From Zooshikella sp050749885 (GTDB lineage Bacteria > Pseudomonadota > Gammaproteobacteria > Pseudomonadales > Zooshikellaceae): 64,000 bases of DNA. The DNA lies in NCBI RefSeq assembly GCF_050749885.1, contig NZ_JBOIUB010000005.1:1-64000 (forward strand). The letters are read 5' to 3'. The position numbers were made by a program, and so were the translations under genes. This document shows, piece after piece, positions 24,588 through 33,611 of this stretch. The first letter of the stretch is position 1; each line of letters starts with the position of its first letter. A model generated the notes under the pieces. The model saw only the letters and a list, made by a program, of their open reading frames with translations. It searched no databases and had not been told where the DNA came from.

Positions 24588-27272
24588 GTGGATAATCATT
24601 GGATTAAAACCACCTGTGCATTTTGTGGTGTAGGATGTGGTGTTGAAGCTCGAGTAAAGAATAATAAAGTGATTGTAAGAGGAGACAAACAACACCCTGC
24701 TAACTTTGGACGCCTTTGCTCCAAAGGAATGGCATTAGGAGAAACCGTTACTGATCAAGGGCGTCTACTTCATCCACAGATTGAAGGACAAGTAACCCAT
24801 TGGGACACAGCATTAACCACCGTAGCAGACACTTTTCAGCAAATTATCAACAAATATGGTCCTGAAGCAATTGGTTTTTATCTGTCAGGCCAACTTCTCA
24901 CTGAAGATTATTATGTTGCAAATAAATTAATGAAAGGTTTTATTGGAAGCGCTAACATTGATACTAATTCACGTTTATGTATGTCATCTAGCGTAGCCGG
25001 TCATAAGCGAGCCTATGGCAGTGACACGGTGCCAGGTTGTTATGAAGACTTAGAAAAAGCAGAACTCATTATAATAACGGGTTCTAATCTTGCCTGGTGC
25101 CACCCCGTCTTATACCAACGGATATCATCAGCAAAGCAACAAAATAACACGTTAAAAGTTGTTTTAATCGATCCGCGTTGTACCGTCACTACCCAACTAG
25201 CCGATTTACACCTTGCTATTCAGCCAGGCACTGATGTGCTGTTATTTAATGGATTACTTCACTATTTAGATAAAGTACATAAACTAAATAGTGAGTTTAT
25301 TAGTGCCCATACAGAAGGCTTTAACAGCGCTTTGCATGCCGCAAAAGCTGAAACCACTTGTCATGAATCACTCGCAAGCACGCTAGGTGTACCCACCGAT
25401 ATTCTCACGCAATTTTATCATTGGTTTGCAGAAACAGATAATATTGTTACGCTTTACTCACAAGGCATAAATCAGTCAAGTTGTGGTACAGATAAAGTCA
25501 ATAGTATTATCAATTGTCATTTAGCTACCAGAAAAATAGGAAAACCTGGTTGTGGACCATTTTCACTCACGGGCCAACCAAACGCCATGGGTGGTCGTGA
25601 AGTCGGTGGTATGGCCAATACGTTAGCAGCTCATCTAGAGTTTGAAAACCCACAACATCATGAATTACTCAGTCAATTTTGGCAAACTCAACGGCTTGTC
25701 AAACAGCCTGGATTAAAAGCGGTCGCATTATTTGATGCGATTGCTTCAGGCAAAATAAAAGCAATCTGGATTATGGCGACCAACCCTGCTGTGAGTCTAC
25801 CCCATACTGAGTTAGTAAAATCGGCATTAAAAGCCTGTCCATTTGTGGTCGTTTCTGACTGTATGATGGAAACAGACACTAATCAGTATGCCAATATACT
25901 ACTACCAGCGGCTAGTTGGGGTGAAAAATCAGGCACTGTCACTAATTCAGAGCGACGGATATCTCGCCAACGATCCTTAAAAAAAGCATCAGGTGATGCA
26001 AAACCAGACTGGTGGATTATTACAGAAGTAGCAAAAAAAATGGGATTTAACCACGCCTTTAATTACACCAAGGAAGCTGATATTTTCAAAGAATATGCCC
26101 AACTCACCGCATTTAAAAACAATGGTAGTCGAGATCTAAACCTTGCGGCTCTGACAAATTTAAATGATGATGAATACAACAGCTTAGCACCTGTACAATG
26201 GCCCACTACTCTTTCAAATCAATTAACACCGCATCCTTCAACAAAGAATAAGCGATTTTTTGATGATGGCCAGTTTTATACGCCTTCTAAAAAGGCACAA
26301 TTTATTGCTGTTCAATTTAAGGCTCCAGCCTCTACCGTTGATACGAACTTCCCTTTTATACTGAATACGGGTCGTATTCGTGATCAATGGCACACCATGA
26401 CCCGCACAGCCTTAGCACCAAGATTAAGCACACATATACCAGAGCCCTTTATAAATATTCATCCTGTTGATGCTTACACACAACACATCATTAATTTAGC
26501 GCTAGCGAGAATAAGCAGCACGCAAGGAACTGTTATTGCTAGAGCGTGTATTACAGAAGAAGTAAAACCAGGGCAAATTTTTATGCCTATCCATTGGACA
26601 CATGTTTTATCGAGTAATGGACAAATAGGAAAACTCATCAATGCTCATGTTGATCCTCTATCAGGGCAGCCAGAGTTAAAATTCACACCTATTACCATAT
26701 CTCCTTGGAACTACCAAAGTGAAGCCATTATTATTTCTCAACAAAATATTCAACTAGAAAAAAAATTTGAATATTGGGTTAAGCAACATATTAAGAATGG
26801 GTATCTTTATCGGATAGCAAGTCAACAGCCTGTAACAAAAACGCTTGCCTTATTATTAGCCCAACTAAATTCATTAAAAAGTTGCTCTCGCCTGGAATAC
26901 TACAATAATACAAGACAATTACATCGGTACAGTTTTATTCGAAATCAGCAACTTCAAGCATGCTTCTTTATAGCGCCTAAACTTAATCAGAGTGACTTTA
27001 CTTGGTTAAATGAAATATTGACAACCAATTTTCACGTACATATACAACAAAGCTTGTTGTCAGGTAATGCAATAGATGAGTTAACCCAAGGTAAAATAAT
27101 CTGTGCTTGTAAACAAATTGGGCATAAGACTATTTGTAATGCAATTAACAAGCATCATTTGGAAACTGTCAAAGCCGTGGCTTCAGCCACTCAAGCAGGT
27201 AGTGTGTGTGGATCATGTATACCAGAAATAGAAATACTATTAGCGGCCAATGCTCACCGTCAATCAACTTAG
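24588..27272 (+). CDS. nasC: Assimilatory nitrate reductase catalytic subunit
   Basis: This 894-residue molybdopterin oxidoreductase starts at GTG 24588. The N-terminal [4Fe-4S] site reads CAFCGVGCGVEA followed by RLCSKG around residue 45. The bis-MGD domain includes TGSNLAWCHPVLYQR, PNAMGGREVGGM and ATNPAVSLP. The cofactor-capping domain has LNTGRIRDQWHTMTRT. A C-terminal BFD-like [2Fe-2S] module (CACKQIG, then GSVCGSCIPE) is present as in Klebsiella NasA, so it can take electrons from a flavoprotein. It reduces nitrate to nitrite in the cytoplasm. It is called nasC in Pseudomonas and nasA in Klebsiella. Its promoter faces that of nirB. Confidence 0.92.
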   Translation: MDNHWIKTTCAFCGVGCGVEARVKNNKVIVRGDKQHPANFGRLCSKGMALGETVTDQGRLLHPQIEGQVTHWDTALTTVADTFQQIINKYGPEAIGFYLSGQLLTEDYYVANKLMKGFIGSANIDTNSRLCMSSSVAGHKRAYGSDTVPGCYEDLEKAELIIITGSNLAWCHPVLYQRISSAKQQNNTLKVVLIDPRCTVTTQLADLHLAIQPGTDVLLFNGLLHYLDKVHKLNSEFISAHTEGFNSALHAAKAETTCHESLASTLGVPTDILTQFYHWFAETDNIVTLYSQGINQSSCGTDKVNSIINCHLATRKIGKPGCGPFSLTGQPNAMGGREVGGMANTLAAHLEFENPQHHELLSQFWQTQRLVKQPGLKAVALFDAIASGKIKAIWIMATNPAVSLPHTELVKSALKACPFVVVSDCMMETDTNQYANILLPAASWGEKSGTVTNSERRISRQRSLKKASGDAKPDWWIITEVAKKMGFNHAFNYTKEADIFKEYAQLTAFKNNGSRDLNLAALTNLNDDEYNSLAPVQWPTTLSNQLTPHPSTKNKRFFDDGQFYTPSKKAQFIAVQFKAPASTVDTNFPFILNTGRIRDQWHTMTRTALAPRLSTHIPEPFINIHPVDAYTQHIINLALARISSTQGTVIARACITEEVKPGQIFMPIHWTHVLSSNGQIGKLINAHVDPLSGQPELKFTPITISPWNYQSEAIIISQQNIQLEKKFEYWVKQHIKNGYLYRIASQQPVTKTLALLLAQLNSLKSCSRLEYYNNTRQLHRYSFIRNQQLQACFFIAPKLNQSDFTWLNEILTTNFHVHIQQSLLSGNAIDELTQGKIICACKQIGHKTICNAINKHHLETVKAVASATQAGSVCGSCIPEIEILLAANAHRQST

Positions 27273-27312
27273 GGTTTGTTAACAGGCCCAAGTATTTTAG
27301 GTTATTATTAAA

Positions 27313-28062
27313 CTATCCCTCACCTTCTTTCTGAATAATAAGTACCTTTTTATCTGAACCTTCTTTTTCAAGTACTCCAATGGCCATTCGATAAGCAGGA
27401 TAACCACTGACAGGCCATTCAGTATTAAAAATCGACTTCGGTTTCAAAGACAATGGAATATCTAAATTCGCAACTGACTTTGCATTTACATTAGCAATAA
27501 CACCATATATTTTCTTTTGCGTTATACTGGCTAATTTTTTATCTCGTTCATTTATCTGAGCTACGACTTCACCAATACTTGAAAGAACATGATTAGCCTT
27601 ACTAATTGTTTCAACCGCATTGGCCGAGTCAACTATTTTTGCCAGCTGTTCTGAATACTCACCAATACGTTCCGATATAACACTCAAGTTATCACCAGAA
27701 GCATCTTTCACCTTTTCTTTTTCTATTTTTACTTTTTTTGAAAGGTATTCAGTTTCATGAGCGAGTTGTTTCTCCGTATTCTGCTTGATAAGAGCAGTTG
27801 AAGCATCCATTATCGGGGCCCACGACAAACCACATGCTATGGCAAACCCCAAGGCATGTGCAAACTGAGAAGTATCCGTCTTCGCTATAACGTATACCCC
27901 TAAAAATCCAGCCCCCATCCCTAAAAAAATATACGCCAATATACCTACCGGTAATTCAACTGTTGGGGGATTTCCTACTGTAATTGAGTACACAAGAGAT
28001 AAACATCCTCCTATCCCTCCAGCCACCGTTATAAACACGATTTCCTTCCAGTTAATGTTCAT
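27313..28062 (-). CDS. Hypothetical membrane protein with coiled coil
   Basis: This protein has 249 residues from the ATG at 28062, which has GGAGG five bases upstream. Three hydrophobic segments lie near the N-terminus (IVFITVAGGIGGCLSLVY, VGILAYIFLGMGAGFLGVYV, AHALGFAIACGLSWAP). A helical, charged stretch of about 90 residues (KQLAHETEYLSKKVKIEKEK and on) looks like a coiled coil, and a small C-terminal domain follows. The body is probably cytoplasmic. It ends 41 bp from the convergent nitrate reductase stop. No family is recognised and nothing ties it to nitrate metabolism. Confidence 0.6.
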   Translation of the reverse strand: MNINWKEIVFITVAGGIGGCLSLVYSITVGNPPTVELPVGILAYIFLGMGAGFLGVYVIAKTDTSQFAHALGFAIACGLSWAPIMDASTALIKQNTEKQLAHETEYLSKKVKIEKEKVKDASGDNLSVISERIGEYSEQLAKIVDSANAVETISKANHVLSSIGEVVAQINERDKKLASITQKKIYGVIANVNAKSVANLDIPLSLKPKSIFNTEWPVSGYPAYRMAIGVLEKEGSDKKVLIIQKEGEG

Positions 28063-28386
28063 ATATTCCTCCAATAAATTAATTTATGAGAATATGAGTG
28101 AACATCACAAAAACATTATTATTTCATCATATTTCTGTCAAAATCTTTCTAAAGATTCCATCGTTACACTAGAAACTAACATCTTTATTCAGTTAATGCT
28201 TTAGGTACTCGCTTGCACTATTATCTCTTAACTAGTATAAGTATAGATTGCCCTTATTACCTACATAACAACACATAGTCTATCGTTATAACACTACAAA
28301 AAGAATAGAGAAATACTATAAACTACAGATATTGTTTAATGACAGTAACTCACCGAATTTACATTGATTATTTTGCCATCGAAAAA
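28063..28386. other. AT-rich intergenic region
   Basis: I see no gene, repeat or clear hairpin in this 324-bp stretch; it presumably contains the promoter of the coiled-coil membrane protein. Confidence 0.4.
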
Positions 28387-28659
28387 TCATCTACCATACA
28401 ACTTACGCAATTCAATTTTTGCTTCTTCTAATACTTGTCTCTGCTCAGCATTAAGTTTTTCGCCTGCACGATTAATATAAAAAACCAACATAGACATAGC
28501 TGAGCGAAATGGTGTTCCTTTGCGTTGTGTACTTTCATCGGCTGACTTTTTAAGTGACATCGCTATTCGTTTGGGGTCATCCCAGGTAAATACCCCCTCT
28601 TCAAGCGCTAAAGCATGACTTTCACGCGTTACCTTTGCAGACCATTTTTTATTCGCCAC
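28387..28659 (-). CDS. DUF3175 domain protein
   Basis: This 90-residue protein is recognised as DUF3175 from WSAKVTRESHALALEEGVF, a DPKRIAMSLKKSA helix, and the near-invariant SAMSMLVFYINRAGEKL followed by a Glu/Lys-rich helix ending LRKLYGR. The family is small, cytoplasmic, widespread in proteobacteria and without a known function. The start is GTG 28659; the ribosome binding site is weak. It stands alone between two noncoding stretches. Confidence 0.8.
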   Translation of the reverse strand: MANKKWSAKVTRESHALALEEGVFTWDDPKRIAMSLKKSADESTQRKGTPFRSAMSMLVFYINRAGEKLNAEQRQVLEEAKIELRKLYGR

Positions 28660-28975
28660 TAATATTTACCATTACAGCCATTGACTTTAAATTTTATTCC
28701 AGACAACAATTTTTCATAAATAGGATAATAATAATTTTAGTCTATGGACTTATGTAAGTTAACCTCATGTTAGTTTATTGGCCACTTCTAGTCGACTGCC
28801 AGTTACACTATATAGGCCCTTTACGAATTTTTATGCTTAGTTATAGTTGCATATTTATTACAGCAAAATAATACAATGTAAAAACATTCATTATAAATTA
28901 ACATCAACTTTTACAAGGGCAGCTACTTTTCAAATGATAAAATCCTTTCATTTATTACCACAAGGATGACGATAA
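28660..28975. other. AT-rich intergenic region with partial repeat
   Basis: This 316-bp gap between divergent genes has no ORF. CCCTTTACGAATTTTTA at 28817-28833 resembles the repeat at 29757-29782 in the same orientation, so the GH18-like gene lies between two similar motifs. Confidence 0.35.
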
Positions 28976-29737
28976 ATGAGTGATTACATTATTGGTGGAT
29001 GGACTCAAGACTTAAAAAATCCGCCTAACCCTCTTTTTTCCTACACAATGTATGGAATGATCACCAATTTAGCATGGTTAACATCTGGCTCACCCACCAC
29101 AGAACCACCTCCCAGCTGGTGCTGGAGTCCAAAAGAGCAACATGCACCCAGTTGCAAAAATGGAAAGGTTTTATGGACATACGGTGGTGGTGGCGCAGGG
29201 CCAAAAAACATGCCAGCCACCAGTAAAGACATCAACCAAATCGTTAATGCTGCGAATATAAATGGCTGGCAAGGTGTTGATTTTGATGATGAAAGCCAAA
29301 TGAATGTCAAAAACATTATCAGTACTATGCAAGATTTGGGGCAAGGTAAAAGCACAAGTTATACACTTCTTGCTGGATGGGATTACAATAATCCAGATAA
29401 AAGTGCAGCAGGTAAAATAATCAACGACAACGTTACCGCCCTCGCCAACGCTAATGTATGTGACCGATTCAACCTTATGTGTTATGCAGCGGCTATGTGG
29501 GACATGCCAACAATAAAAGCCAATGTACCATCAGCTGTCGATAGAACCATTAAACTGGTTGGCGACTGCAAAAAAGTGGTATTGGCACTAACCCCTGCAG
29601 GCCTTAACAGTGAAAACCTGGACTTTTTCTTACAACAGGTCACCAGTAAGCATCTTGGTGGTTTATTTATTTGGAATTACACTGATCTTAGCCATTCTGA
29701 CCTGAATACAATTACCTCTACTTTAGATATCAAGTAA
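28976..29737 (+). CDS. GH18-like (chitinase-type) protein without signal peptide
   Basis: This 253-residue protein shows the TIM-barrel landmarks of glycoside hydrolase family 18: an opening strand IIGGWTQ, a Gly-rich WTYGGGGAG strand around residue 70, and WQGVDFDDE at residues 98-106. The last resembles DGxDxDxE, with the first Asp replaced by Gln and Glu106 as candidate acid. FNLMCYAAAMWD (near 165) and GGLFIWNYTDLS (near 230) fit the later strands. There is no signal peptide, and the length suits a single-domain enzyme. It may cleave chito-oligosaccharides or be a lectin-like or toxin-like relative. It stands alone, with a terminator after it. Confidence 0.7.
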   Translation: MSDYIIGGWTQDLKNPPNPLFSYTMYGMITNLAWLTSGSPTTEPPPSWCWSPKEQHAPSCKNGKVLWTYGGGGAGPKNMPATSKDINQIVNAANINGWQGVDFDDESQMNVKNIISTMQDLGQGKSTSYTLLAGWDYNNPDKSAAGKIINDNVTALANANVCDRFNLMCYAAAMWDMPTIKANVPSAVDRTIKLVGDCKKVVLALTPAGLNSENLDFFLQQVTSKHLGGLFIWNYTDLSHSDLNTITSTLDIK

Positions 29738-29756
29738 CATAGATTTAACCTTCTAA

Positions 29757-29782
29757 ACCCTTTACGAATCATTTTTAGGGTA
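29757..29782 (-). repeat. Dispersed short repeat, copy 3 (second half only)
   Basis: On the minus strand TACCCTAAAAATGATTCGTA then AAGGGT matches 9494-9519 except for one base in the overlap. Its ends ACCCT/AGGGT are inverted, so it can also form a weak hairpin. Confidence 0.55.
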
Positions 29783-29784
29783 TA

Positions 29785-29817
29785 TGCCAGAAGACGTAGT
29801 TTTGTCTCTGGCATTTT
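29785..29817 (+). terminator. Terminator after GH18-like gene
   Basis: TGCCAGA (29785-29791) pairs with TCTGGCA (29807-29813), with further pairing possible inside the 15-base loop, followed by TTTT. It is a moderate Rho-independent terminator. Confidence 0.5.
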
Positions 29818-29879
29818 CTGATTGAGTACACACGATTATCCTCTCCACTCTTTTAATTCTTGATTGCTGTTTTTATCCT

Positions 29880-29975
29880 TGATTGCCATGTCAGCTCTAC
29901 TCATAGCCCTCAAGTATACCTTATACAGTACTTACTTGCCCTCACAACCAAAAATCATTATTCTTAGTGAGGCTC
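29880..29975 (-). mobile_element. MITE-like dispersed repeat, internally deleted copy (inverted)
   Basis: Read on the minus strand it begins with a relative of the family end (CTAAGAATAATGATTTTT, GTGAGGGCAAGTAAGTACT). It then runs through TTGAGGGCTATGAGTAGAGC to a truncated end. The middle block present at 15248-15448 is missing. Confidence 0.5.
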
Positions 29976-30019
29976 TACAGGCTATAAAAAGTATCAACTC
30001 AATGCACTCACACTTTTGA

Positions 30020-30400
30020 ATGAAAAACATAACAAATGTAAACTTTATTAGTGGGCACCTTGATCTCAGTGAAACTGAGTTCAATGTTCACTATCGCCCC
30101 GCTATAGATCAAGCCATTGCGCGAAATGAAACCTTTATCATGGGGGATGCTCGTGGGGCTGACGTCCTTGCCCAACAATACCTCCTTAGTAAAACTGATG
30201 CTGTCACGGTTTATCATATGCACACGACGCCAAGAAATAACTTAGGTTTTAAAACTATTGGAGGTTTCTGTACTGATAGTGAGCGAGATAAACATATGAC
30301 ATTAGCATCAACTCACGATATTGCTTGGGTTCGCCCAGGAAGAGAACATTCAGGCACCCAAAAAAATCTCAATCGACGTCAAAAATACAATACTAAATAA
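30020..30400 (+). CDS. SLOG-domain (YspA/cpYpsA-like) protein
   Basis: This 126-residue Rossmann-like protein opens with FISGHLDLSETEF and carries MGDARGADVLAQ at residues 41-52, the glycine-rich nucleotide-binding motif of SLOG proteins related to YspA/YpsA. A final stretch around WVRPGREHSGTQKN replaces the usual helix. Such proteins bind nucleotide-derived ligands, and some take part in conflict or signalling systems. The ribosome binding site is not obvious. It converges with the binding-protein gene, 16 bp away. The role is unknown; the fold call is good. Confidence 0.7.
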   Translation: MKNITNVNFISGHLDLSETEFNVHYRPAIDQAIARNETFIMGDARGADVLAQQYLLSKTDAVTVYHMHTTPRNNLGFKTIGGFCTDSERDKHMTLASTHDIAWVRPGREHSGTQKNLNRRQKYNTK

Positions 30401-30416
30401 TATCGATATAGCGATG

Positions 30417-31283
30417 TTATTCATCGTCATCGAGAAAGGAACTTCTATACCATAACTGTTGTTTATCTAACGGCGTATTCTTTGGTAAAAGTGGATTGAT
30501 AAGGTTAATTACTCTTCGTTTATTTAGTTTCGCACGCTGAATAGCATTCAAATAAAAATTATTAAACAGTCGATTAAAATCTCCATTGATAATAGCTTTG
30601 TTCAACCCTATCATAATCGCATTATATAGCTTTTGATTTTTTCGGTTAACAAAATAATAAACCGCTGCAGGATAGCGAATGAGTAAGTGACTGTCTACTT
30701 GTAAATCTTTGTGACTTTCTAGCTCTGGCCATATTTCAATAACCGCTCTCGGAAATGCATCCACCCGACGAAATAAAACCATATCAAACATTGCTTGGTA
30801 ATTTGAAACACTTGTTACAGAGAGCCGATTAAATTTAAAAATATTAGTATCAGGCCAATCATGTCCCTGAACGAAAGTCACATCAGAGAGACCTGAAAGC
30901 GATTTAACTGAAGCAAATATGCTTTTATTTTGGGGATGAATGATACACAATCGCCAACCAATCAGTCCCTTGTAAATAGGAATTTTAATGGGCAATAATA
31001 TCTTTTCACGTAGTTGGCTTGTCATCGTCCATACAACATCGACTCCATTATTATTTTGAATCATTCTCATCGCTTGTCCTTGGTGCAAATTTTCTACACT
31101 CGCTTCCAAAGCAATCGGTTCCCCGCTATTTTTAAGCGCTAATTCAAGTAGTTGCACTGGATACTCATTGCGAGGATCTGTCTTTAAATTCAATTGTGCA
31201 TAAATAGCAATATCAACAGCCAAAGTATGCCCTGGTATCAATAACCATAATATAAGCATGGAAATAAGCTGCCGAAATTTCAC
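30417..31283 (-). CDS. Periplasmic solute-binding-like protein (SBP_bac_3 type)
   Basis: This 288-residue protein has a signal peptide (LISMLILWLLIPGHTLA) and a type-II periplasmic binding fold. YPVQLLELALKNSG sits in the usual N-terminal position, and GVDVVWTMTSQLREK resembles the variant seen in histidine-kinase-free receptor proteins. The C-terminus has LNKAIINGDFNRLFNNFY. The start is GTG 31283 with a weak site. No ABC permease or ATPase is nearby, so it may work alone as a sensor or partner of a distant system. It is divergent from a second protein of the same general class at 31557. Confidence 0.7.
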   Translation of the reverse strand: MKFRQLISMLILWLLIPGHTLAVDIAIYAQLNLKTDPRNEYPVQLLELALKNSGEPIALEASVENLHQGQAMRMIQNNNGVDVVWTMTSQLREKILLPIKIPIYKGLIGWRLCIIHPQNKSIFASVKSLSGLSDVTFVQGHDWPDTNIFKFNRLSVTSVSNYQAMFDMVLFRRVDAFPRAVIEIWPELESHKDLQVDSHLLIRYPAAVYYFVNRKNQKLYNAIMIGLNKAIINGDFNRLFNNFYLNAIQRAKLNKRRVINLINPLLPKNTPLDKQQLWYRSSFLDDDE

Positions 31284-31556
31284 CTAAACTATTCCTGAAA
31301 ATACCGGAAACTACCAAGCATAGGCGTGGTAGGCCAAATGGATATTTAAAATCTGTTTCTAATCCTGATAAGTTATGCTCCTTTGTGTTGACCCAATTAA
31401 CAATGAGGTCAAACATATTAAGTAACGTATTCTCAAGCTATTCGCTTTAGTAACATAGTTAATCTTTAATAGAGATACCCTAAAGCAATATAATAGCTGA
31501 TCACACTAAGTTACCACTTAATGCTTCAATCAAAGGAATTACGCTATATAGCACTA

Positions 31557-32306
31557 ATGAAATATTACTTTCATACTGTTCTAAAAAGAACAGTCATTAT
31601 TGTTTTGCTGACATTACTCTATTCTCACCTACATGCAGAAACGCTTATTCTCACTCTCGCGATGAAAGAAAGTGCTGCACCTTTTTTCACACCAGACCAA
31701 AAAGGTATTTTGAATCTACTGTATAAAGAAGCGTTCAAGCGTGTTGGTAAAGATATCATCATACATTCTTTATATGCCAAAAGATCTCTCGTTAGAGCAA
31801 ATACTGGAGAAGCAGATGGCGACGCGCTAAGATTAAAAAACATTCATATTTACTATCCAAACTTAATACGCGTTCCGGAACCCATATGGGAAGTTCAGCT
31901 TGCCGCCTTCACTAAAAACCTCAATATTAAAATTAAAGATTGGGATTCGCTTAAAGGATATCGGATCGGCTATTTAAATGGCTGGGAATTTTTTGACCGT
32001 CATTTAAGCCAGTTTGAGTACGTACATAAATCTGAGTATCTTTCATCATTATTATTTATGCTTGACCGTGATCGAATAGATATTCTTCTTTACAGTAAAC
32101 TCATTACTCAGCTTTACATAAAAAAAAATGGACTAACAAGCATCAAAATGCTTCAGCCTATTCTTAAGAAACAGCCGGCCTACTTATACTTACATAAAAA
32201 ACATAAACAGCTCGTACCTGCTTTAGCCACAGCGTTTCGCCAAATGAAAACAGATGGAAATTATGAGCAAGCTGAAAAAATGATAGAACAACAAATGCAA
32301 GACTAA
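31557..32306 (+). CDS. Periplasmic solute-binding-like protein (SBP_bac_3 type)
   Basis: This protein has 249 residues if started at the ATG at 31557, giving a normal signal peptide (KRTVIIVLLTLLYSHLHA). The frame is open to an ATG at 31521, and neither start has a clear ribosome binding site. The mature part begins TLILTLAMKESAAPF and shows a binding-protein fold with LLYKEAFKRVGKDI, the WDSLKGYRIGYLNGWEFFD hinge region and a C-terminal AFRQMKTDGNYEQAEKMIE helix. No permease is adjacent. It is divergent from the 30417-31283 gene; both look like stand-alone receptors. Confidence 0.7.
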   Translation: MKYYFHTVLKRTVIIVLLTLLYSHLHAETLILTLAMKESAAPFFTPDQKGILNLLYKEAFKRVGKDIIIHSLYAKRSLVRANTGEADGDALRLKNIHIYYPNLIRVPEPIWEVQLAAFTKNLNIKIKDWDSLKGYRIGYLNGWEFFDRHLSQFEYVHKSEYLSSLLFMLDRDRIDILLYSKLITQLYIKKNGLTSIKMLQPILKKQPAYLYLHKKHKQLVPALATAFRQMKTDGNYEQAEKMIEQQMQD

Positions 32307-32490
32307 CCAAAGGGTTTTAGTGAACACAGCGCAATTGCATAGGTAAGCAAGCCTCCGGAAAAGGATCCCCCCCCTCCTACCCTAACCACCTCACCATTCA
32401 TCAACACCAAAATACTTGTCCAGTTTTCGGTTGCCAGATAAATCTTCAAGCCATTACTATCAACATAAAGAACAAGCCAGGAGCCAAGCA

Positions 32491-33555
32491 ATGCGAGTTA
32501 CTGATCCCAAGACAGTAGCCACTTACTATCAGGCACTCATAGATAAAGATCCACGTTTTGTGGGCATCTTCTTTGTTGGGGTCAAGACCACCTCAATATG
32601 CTGCATTGCTACCTGTAGAGCCAGAAAACCCAAGCGAGAGAATGTTGAGTTTTACACATCATTTAAAGAAGCGCTCGATGCAGGCTATCGTCCCTGTAAA
32701 ATCTGTAAACCCACTGAAAATGCAAATGAAGCGCCAGGTCAAGTTCAACAAGCGATTACGATGGTAAGGGATAATCCAAAAGAAAAAGTCTCTGACTGGC
32801 AACTTAAACAACATCAAATCAGTCCAGAAAGTGTACGCCGCTGGTTTAAAAAACACTATGGGATGACCTTTCAAGCATTTCAACGTATGTACCGTATTAA
32901 CAATGCCTTGGAAGAACTCAAGTCGGGTAAAACCGCCACAGCAACAGCCTACGAAGCAGGCTACGACTCCTTGAGTGGCTTTGGTTATACCTATAAAAAA
33001 ATTATTGGCAAATCACCCAAAAACAGTACCGCTATGCAAAATAATGTCATTCTTATCAATCGCTTTACCACGCCTCTTGGCCCCATGTTTGTCTGTGCTA
33101 CAGACCAAGGTGTGTGCTTACTTGAGTTTGTTGATCGTCGTATGCTGGAAACAGAATTTAAAGACCTGCAACGCTTAAAAAAAGCAAACATTATTGCTGG
33201 TGAGAATGACTACATGAAGCAAGCACAGCAAGAAATTAATGAATATTTTGCTGGGAAAAGACAACAGTTCAAGGTAACGCTGGACACACCAGGCACAGTA
33301 TTTCAACAGTCCGTATGGCAGTGCTTACAAACGATTCCGTATGGCCAAACCGCCAGTTATCAGCAACAAGCTGAAAAATTAAATAACCCTAAAGCGATTC
33401 GGGCTGTTGCTTCAGCCAATGGCCATAATCGAATTGCCATCATCATTCCTTGTCACCGAGTAATTGGCAAAGATGGCAAACTAGTAGGATATGCTGGGGG
33501 ATTGGAACGAAAACGCTGGTTATTGGAGCATGAACAAAAATATGCTACTACATAA
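32491..33555 (+). CDS. ada: Ada: methylation-responsive regulator / O6-methylguanine-DNA methyltransferase
   Basis: This 354-residue protein is the size of E. coli Ada. The ATG at 32491 (CAGGAG upstream) gives the zinc-binding, methylphosphotriester-accepting cysteines at exactly 38, 42, 69 and 72. An AraC-type helix-turn-helix lies around residues 85-170 (SPESVRRWFKKHYGMTFQAF). The C-terminal methyltransferase ends with the acceptor motif PCHRV at Cys321, again as in E. coli. It repairs O6-methylguanine and, once methylated at the N-terminus, activates its regulon. A run of C at 32368-32376 lies upstream. It is a single gene with a strong terminator. Confidence 0.93.
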   Translation: MRVTDPKTVATYYQALIDKDPRFVGIFFVGVKTTSICCIATCRARKPKRENVEFYTSFKEALDAGYRPCKICKPTENANEAPGQVQQAITMVRDNPKEKVSDWQLKQHQISPESVRRWFKKHYGMTFQAFQRMYRINNALEELKSGKTATATAYEAGYDSLSGFGYTYKKIIGKSPKNSTAMQNNVILINRFTTPLGPMFVCATDQGVCLLEFVDRRMLETEFKDLQRLKKANIIAGENDYMKQAQQEINEYFAGKRQQFKVTLDTPGTVFQQSVWQCLQTIPYGQTASYQQQAEKLNNPKAIRAVASANGHNRIAIIIPCHRVIGKDGKLVGYAGGLERKRWLLEHEQKYATT

Positions 33556-33557
33556 TG

Positions 33558-33594
33558 ACACAGTGAAGGCAAGCCTTCACTGTGTGTTTTCTTT
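33558..33594 (+). terminator. Strong terminator after ada
   Basis: ACACAGTGAAGGC (33558-33570) pairs with GCCTTCACTGTGT (33573-33585), a 13-bp perfect stem, followed by GTTTTCTTTG. It lies 3 bp after the ada stop. Confidence 0.85.
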
Positions 33595-33611
33595 GAATAG
33601 CATTTCGAGTA

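Noticed and set aside
31213..31416. Minus-strand frame of 67 codons upstream of a binding protein gene
   Set aside because: It is a frame overlapping the true start and signal peptide of the 30417-31283 gene.
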